The notes under the pieces were generated by a model, which was not told where the DNA came from, did no database searches, and worked only from the letters and a program-made list of their open reading frames with translations. Positions 14,547-18,182 of a stretch of DNA of 18,182 nt are shown here, one piece after another. This DNA comes from Prolixibacteraceae bacterium (GTDB lineage: Bacteria; Bacteroidota; Bacteroidia; Bacteroidales; Prolixibacteraceae). The stretch is from NCBI GenBank assembly GCA_023228025.1, contig JALOCD010000092.1, positions 1 to 18,182 on the forward strand, in the 5' to 3' direction. Both the position numbers and the translations under genes were made by a program. Within the stretch, counting starts at the first letter, position 1. Every line of letters starts with the position of its first letter.

Positions 14547-16238
14547 TTATTTTCCCCCTGCAATTTTAATAGCTTCATTAACTTTTATCCTTTCGCCATT
14601 GTGATATGCTGCAACAAAGGCATCCTTTATCCCTTCAGCTACCATTTGGTCCTTTAATTTGCAGACATCCTGATAGTTGGTTATATTACCAACCGTGTAG
14701 ATCACATTATTTCTAGCGTCGGTTTTCCTGTCAACCTTCATCAGCTTGCTGATTCTTTGGTATGCCTTTCTGAAAGCAGTCGACCTCAAATCGTTTTTAA
14801 AAGAGCCAATTTGTACTTTGAAAATCACATTTTCGATGGCAGGACTTTTTGTTGAATTATCGACAGTCGTTTCAACCGGTTTTGAAGCATCTACCTGTTC
14901 GGAACTCTTTTTTACAACTGGAACAGTTTGAGGCTTGGCCGGTCTCCCAGTTGTCTTGTCATACGTGACCACAACTGAATTTCTCATTCCTTCACGGATA
15001 AGTTGATCCTTCATCCGGGAAGCATCCTGGGGATTTGTGAAACTTCCAACCGTAAAAATGACATACTTGCGCTCATCGGTATATTTGTCAATTTTCCTCA
15101 ACTTGCTGATCTTCGCATAAGATTGTTTAAACACAGACGACATTGCGCCATTCCTGAATGATCCAATCTGAACCTTGTAAACCAGATTCTCAGTATGGAT
15201 ATTATTGGTATTTGTTTCGACCGAATTGGCAACTTTCGGCTCCTCTGTTTTGACAGAATCCCTTTTGACTTCAGGTTCGGGTTGGGGTAATACAGGCTTT
15301 TCACTGTTTCTCCTTGCCTCGATCAGTCTGTTTTCCCTTTCCACAATTGTGGCATTGTATGCAATGGCTGCTTTGTTACCTTCCTTTTCCCAAAAGGCAG
15401 ATTCTTTAACCCGCGACTGTTCAAGGTATTTTTCCCTGTCGCGCATCAACTGGAACGATTTTTGCTCGCAATCTACGATTTGCTGGACCATCCCAAGTCG
15501 GGTATCGACCCTTGCAATACGATCATGAACCTTTCTTAACGAATCGGTCAAAGCCAGGATGGAATCGTTTTTACCTGTGCACATCCAGGCCTTGGTGAAG
15601 AGTATTTTACTGGCTTCACTACGGAAATCATCAATCGAATGATAGGCAAGCAATTCATTCACCTGGAAATTAAAGGAAGATTTTTTGAGCGCCTCAGGAA
15701 TCGGAAAGATCTTTTCATCAATTTTTGGCGGGGGCTTTAAGATGGAATCTCCGAAAAGTCCTGTATCCGCTAATTTTCTTGGTTTGAAAGGATTTGTTTT
15801 AGCCCCGCACAATCTAACATAATAGTCGTATTGCAGTGATTTTTTTTCCTGTTTGGATCCGACTTTAGCATACCTGTCGTAAAAATCCTTTGCCTCCTCC
15901 CACTGGCCAAGTGCATGAAAGTAGATCGCAAGGTAGAAATTTGAATTGACGGGGGTTTTGTCGACAACCGCATTCAGAAGCGCCTCCTTGGCAGCCGTTT
16001 CAAAGAGATTGTTTTTTATCAGTGAAACGCCATAATAATAGTTGTACATGGCGTTGTCAGGATAGCTTTGGGCAAGTTTGGCAAAAATCGGCAGCGCTTT
16101 TTCAAAATTGCCCTGTTGAAAATAGTCAATGCCAAGGGTCTCTTTACCAACCGATTGTTGTCCGAAAGCCAAATGGATCAGGAGCAATGGAAGGGCGATA
16201 AGCGCTAAAATACGTTTTACAATCAAAGCTATGGTCAT
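14547..16238 (-). CDS. Secreted TPR protein with two SPOR domains
   Basis: 563 residues from the ATG at 16238; a TTG 18 bp upstream is a weaker start. A signal peptide (hydrophobic 10-24, cleavage near AFG-QQ at 26-27) is followed by TPR-like helices (about 30-145), a helical and partly coiled-coil section (about 195-310), and a Pro/Glu/Lys/Thr-rich linker (314-350). Two SPOR-type modules follow, at about 352-426 and 472-545, each starting with KVQIGSF and containing TVG and the KDQ-xx-EG helix. By eye about half of their positions are identical, so they arose by tandem duplication. SPOR domains bind denuded peptidoglycan, typically at division sites, so a periplasmic cell-wall role is likely. 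It is transcribed divergently from bcp. Confidence 0.88.
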   Translation of the reverse strand: MTIALIVKRILALIALPLLLIHLAFGQQSVGKETLGIDYFQQGNFEKALPIFAKLAQSYPDNAMYNYYYGVSLIKNNLFETAAKEALLNAVVDKTPVNSNFYLAIYFHALGQWEEAKDFYDRYAKVGSKQEKKSLQYDYYVRLCGAKTNPFKPRKLADTGLFGDSILKPPPKIDEKIFPIPEALKKSSFNFQVNELLAYHSIDDFRSEASKILFTKAWMCTGKNDSILALTDSLRKVHDRIARVDTRLGMVQQIVDCEQKSFQLMRDREKYLEQSRVKESAFWEKEGNKAAIAYNATIVERENRLIEARRNSEKPVLPQPEPEVKRDSVKTEEPKVANSVETNTNNIHTENLVYKVQIGSFRNGAMSSVFKQSYAKISKLRKIDKYTDERKYVIFTVGSFTNPQDASRMKDQLIREGMRNSVVVTYDKTTGRPAKPQTVPVVKKSSEQVDASKPVETTVDNSTKSPAIENVIFKVQIGSFKNDLRSTAFRKAYQRISKLMKVDRKTDARNNVIYTVGNITNYQDVCKLKDQMVAEGIKDAFVAAYHNGERIKVNEAIKIAGGK

Positions 16239-16273
16239 GCAATTTTCTCTATCCAAAATTGGTTTTAAAAGTA

Positions 16274-16281
16274 CAAATTTA
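16274..16281 (-). promoter_or_regulatory. Candidate -7 promoter element for the SPOR gene
   Basis: The minus-strand octamer TAAATTTG exactly fits the Bacteroidetes TAnnTTTG element, 35 bp upstream of the ATG at 16238. No good TTTG -33 element is seen at the expected distance, which lowers confidence. Confidence 0.35.
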
Positions 16282-16330
16282 ACCCATTTGTAACGAACAT
16301 GGAGATAAATTGATTTTTTAACGACATGGA

Positions 16331-16362
16331 TTTCGCTAAGTGGTCGGATTCACGTAAATTTG
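16331..16362 (+). promoter_or_regulatory. Candidate bcp-recA promoter
   Basis: TAAATTTG (16355-16362) exactly matches the TAnnTTTG -7 element. A TTTC (16331-16334), one base off TTTG, lies 20 nt upstream. The start of bcp is 29 bp downstream of the element. No LexA-type SOS box is apparent nearby. Confidence 0.45.
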
Positions 16363-16391
16363 TAGAGTATACAATTTTTATAACTTGAGAC

Positions 16392-16856
16392 ATGGAACAA
16401 TTGACAGAAGGAATGGCTGCTCCTCATTTTGAAGGAGTAACACAGGACGGAAAAACCATTGCCCTTGGTGATTTTAAAGGCAAGAAGCTGATTCTTTACT
16501 TTTATCCAAAAGACAACACTCCAGGATGCACTGCCGAGTCCTGCAACCTGAGCGAAAATTATGATTATTGGTTGTCAAAGGGGGTGAATGTTGTTGGCGT
16601 TAGTCCTGACAGCATTGCCTCACACCAGAAGTTCATTGAAAAGTTTGGATTACGGTTCTCGTTGATTGCCGATACCGATAAGAAAATATTGCAGGACTAT
16701 GGCGCATGGGGCGAAAAGTTCAACTATGGCAAGAGCTACATGGGTGTTATCCGGACAACTTTTTTGATTGATGAAAAGGGAACGATTGAAAAGATTTTTA
16801 GAAAAGTGGATACCAAGGATCATACCAATCAAATTGTTAAAGAGCTAAAATTTTAA
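16392..16856 (+). CDS. bcp: Thioredoxin-dependent thiol peroxidase (Bcp/PrxQ peroxiredoxin)
   Basis: 154 residues, the normal length for the family. The enzyme reduces hydrogen peroxide and organic hydroperoxides using thioredoxin, in the cytoplasm. The peroxidatic Cys46 lies in PKDNTPGCTAESC, and the resolving Cys51 follows five residues later, the atypical 2-Cys pattern of the BCP/PrxQ group. Other family blocks are GDFKGKKLILYFYPK (26-40) and the VVGVSPDS and FSLIADTDKKI regions. recA starts only 11 bp after its stop codon, so the two are almost certainly co-transcribed, linking peroxide defence with DNA repair. Confidence 0.96.
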   Translation: MEQLTEGMAAPHFEGVTQDGKTIALGDFKGKKLILYFYPKDNTPGCTAESCNLSENYDYWLSKGVNVVGVSPDSIASHQKFIEKFGLRFSLIADTDKKILQDYGAWGEKFNYGKSYMGVIRTTFLIDEKGTIEKIFRKVDTKDHTNQIVKELKF

Positions 16857-16867
16857 TACATACAGAA

Positions 16868-17908
16868 ATGGCGAAAGATGATGTAAAGGCAGCAGGTGCC
16901 AACAAGGCAGTAAACCTCGAGAAATTGAAGGCGTTGCAGCTGACAATGGAGAAGATTGAGAAAAGTTATGGGAAAGGTTCCATCATGCGTTTGGGTGATA
17001 AACCAGTCGATGACGTGGCTGCAATCAGTTCCGGATCTATCGCGCTGGATTTGGCGCTGGGCATTGGCGGATATCCCAAAGGGAGGGTTATAGAGATATT
17101 TGGCCCTGAATCGTCGGGTAAAACTACGCTTGCCATTCATGCCATCGCTGAGGCCCAAAAACAGGGAGGTATTGCCGCCATCATCGATGCTGAGCATGCT
17201 TTTGATCCGGGTTACGCAACCAAATTGGGGGTGAACATCAATGATTTACTGATTTCCCAACCCGATAACGGTGAACAGGCGCTCGAAATTGCGGACAACT
17301 TGATTCGGTCAGGGGCAATTGACATCATCGTCATTGACTCTGTCGCCGCATTGACGCCAAAAGCGGAAATTGAAGGGGAGATGGGTGATTCCAAAATGGG
17401 TTTACAAGCAAGATTGATGTCGCAGGCGCTTCGTAAATTAACGGCAAGTATCAGTAAAACAAAGACATGCTGCATTTTCATCAACCAGTTGCGTGAAAAA
17501 ATAGGGGTCATGTTTGGTAACCCTGAAACCACAACCGGAGGAAATGCATTGAAATTTTATGCTTCCGTGAGGTTGGATATCCGAAAAATCGGTCAGTTGA
17601 AGGATGGTGAAGATGTCCAGGGAAACCATACCCGGGTAAAAGTTGTAAAGAATAAGATTGCCCCTCCATTCAGAAAAGCGGAATTTGATATCATCTTTGG
17701 TGAGGGAATCTCCAAGACAGGAGAGATCATCGATTTGGGTGTTGAATTGAATATTATCAAGAAGAGTGGTTCCTGGTTCAGTTATGGGGAGACCAAACTC
17801 GGACAGGGTCGTGAATCGGTGAAAGCGTTACTGATTGACAATCCGGAATTGTCGGAAGAGATTGAAAAGAAGATCATTGCCAATTATACCCCTTCAGTCG
17901 AAAAATAG
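16868..17908 (+). CDS. recA: Recombinase RecA
   Basis: 346 residues and full length. RecA forms filaments on single-stranded DNA and drives homologous recombination and repair. Visible are the Walker A motif GPESSGKTT (79-87), the catalytic Glu109 in DAEHAF, Walker B IIVID (153-157), the L1-region block EIEGEMGDSKMGLQARLMSQA (167-187), the L2 loop starting FGNPETTTGGNALKF (216-230), and the KNKIAPPF block near 260. The C-terminus is short and ends in YTPSVEK, without the long acidic tail of Escherichia coli RecA. It is the second gene of the bcp-recA unit and is followed by a terminator about 110 bp downstream. Confidence 0.98.
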   Translation: MAKDDVKAAGANKAVNLEKLKALQLTMEKIEKSYGKGSIMRLGDKPVDDVAAISSGSIALDLALGIGGYPKGRVIEIFGPESSGKTTLAIHAIAEAQKQGGIAAIIDAEHAFDPGYATKLGVNINDLLISQPDNGEQALEIADNLIRSGAIDIIVIDSVAALTPKAEIEGEMGDSKMGLQARLMSQALRKLTASISKTKTCCIFINQLREKIGVMFGNPETTTGGNALKFYASVRLDIRKIGQLKDGEDVQGNHTRVKVVKNKIAPPFRKAEFDIIFGEGISKTGEIIDLGVELNIIKKSGSWFSYGETKLGQGRESVKALLIDNPELSEEIEKKIIANYTPSVEK

Positions 17909-17957
17909 CTTATTCGCATTTGATGAGAGGGAGTGGTTGACTAAACAGGTAATTTAA

Positions 17958-17988
17958 AAGTGAACCTTCAAGCTTTTTGAGTTCACTT
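17958..17988 (+). other. Small hairpin after recA
   Basis: AAGTGAAC (17958-17965) pairs perfectly with GTTCACTT (17981-17988) around a 15-nt loop. There is no T tract, so it may only protect the transcript 3' end or slow polymerase before the stronger terminator downstream. Confidence 0.4.
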
Positions 17989-18016
17989 GGGATAAGTTAT
18001 TGTTAAAATAAATACT

Positions 18017-18054
18017 AAATCTGAACCGAAACAGTCACGGTTCAGATTTTTTTT
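18017..18054 (+). terminator. Rho-independent terminator between recA and the aspartokinase gene
   Basis: A perfect 12-bp stem, AAATCTGAACCG / CGGTTCAGATTT, with a 9-nt loop is followed directly by a run of T residues ending at 18054. It most likely ends the bcp-recA transcript. It lies 46 bp before the next ATG, so attenuation of that gene is conceivable, but I found no leader peptide rich in Thr, Lys or Met in front of it. Confidence 0.88.
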
Positions 18055-18100
18055 GGACATTTGCAGCCGGACTGATGTGATAAATCGTAATTAGTAAGGG

Positions 18101-18182
18101 ATGAAAGTTATAAAATTTGGAGGAACATCTGTCGGTTCTGCTGAAAATGTAAGGAAAATCGACGAAATAGTTCGCAATCAGC
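18101..18182 (+). CDS. Aspartate kinase, 5' end only
   Basis: Only 27 codons are inside the window, starting MKVIKFGGTSVGSAENV, the highly conserved first strand and glycine loop (KFGGTS) of aspartokinases. The enzyme phosphorylates aspartate, the first step toward Lys, Thr and Met. The visible part cannot tell a monofunctional LysC from a bifunctional aspartokinase/homoserine dehydrogenase (ThrA). A TAAGGG stretch just before the ATG may be the ribosome-binding site. Confidence 0.9.
   Translation, partial: MKVIKFGGTSVGSAENVRKIDEIVRNQ

Noticed and set aside
17909..18100. Amino-acid attenuator (leader peptide) for the aspartokinase gene
   Set aside because: Short frames before the hairpin (such as the one at 17922) have no runs of Thr, Ile, Lys or Met codons, and no alternative antiterminator pairing was apparent. 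A plain recA terminator is simpler.

Overview
The window is a piece of chromosome from a member of the Bacteroidota, probably a Bacteroidales or Marinilabiliales-like lineage. The grounds are: a TonB-ExbB-ExbD-ExbD gene set whose TonB has the N-terminal motif typical of the phylum; a peptidase closely resembling the Porphyromonas DPP5 family; a NigD-like lipoprotein; a bcp-recA pair; short A/T-rich leaders without strong Shine-Dalgarno sites; and promoter candidates of the TAnnTTTG type. Nearly all genes are chromosomal housekeeping or cell-envelope genes. I see no intact mobile element, CRISPR array, rRNA or tRNA. The genus assignment is inference.

Layout. 1-847 (minus): the 5' part of an amylomaltase gene (malQ), cut by the window edge. 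848-1167: divergent intergenic region with inverted arrays of a 10-bp repeat and a PerR/Fur-like 15-mer. 1168-1833 (plus): an exported Fe/Mn superoxide dismutase, followed by a terminator. 2158-3480 (plus): an exported M20 amidohydrolase whose stop codon lies inside a 17-unit 7-bp repeat array. A hairpin at 3627-3667 separates it from a long run of minus-strand genes. Read in the direction of transcription, that run is: NigD-like lipoprotein (13324-12620), DPP5-type peptidase (12476-10380), a 76-residue membrane protein (10331-10101), a phosphate-binding-protein-like lipoprotein (9903-8935), a secreted TPR protein with a C-terminal carboxypeptidase-regulatory-like domain (8916-6721), exbB, exbD, exbD and tonB (ending at 3686). 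After a divergent gap come a membrane ICMT/PEMT-type methyltransferase (plus, 13535-14245), which overlaps tail to tail with clpS, and a secreted TPR plus double-SPOR protein (both minus). bcp and recA follow on the plus strand, then a terminator and the first 27 codons of an aspartokinase.

How the genes fit together. The 9903-3686 block looks like one functional unit: a proton-driven inner-membrane motor (ExbB, two ExbD), its energy transducer (TonB), and two exported partners (a solute-binding-protein-like lipoprotein and a TPR protein) with no ABC permease nearby. The peptidase just upstream would release dipeptides in the periplasm, so the region as a whole suggests energised envelope transport combined with periplasmic peptide processing. 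SOD and Bcp are oxidant defences. The most unusual DNA structure is the set of three short-period tandem repeat arrays (10-bp, 7-bp, 7-bp), all within the first 3.6 kb and all at gene borders.
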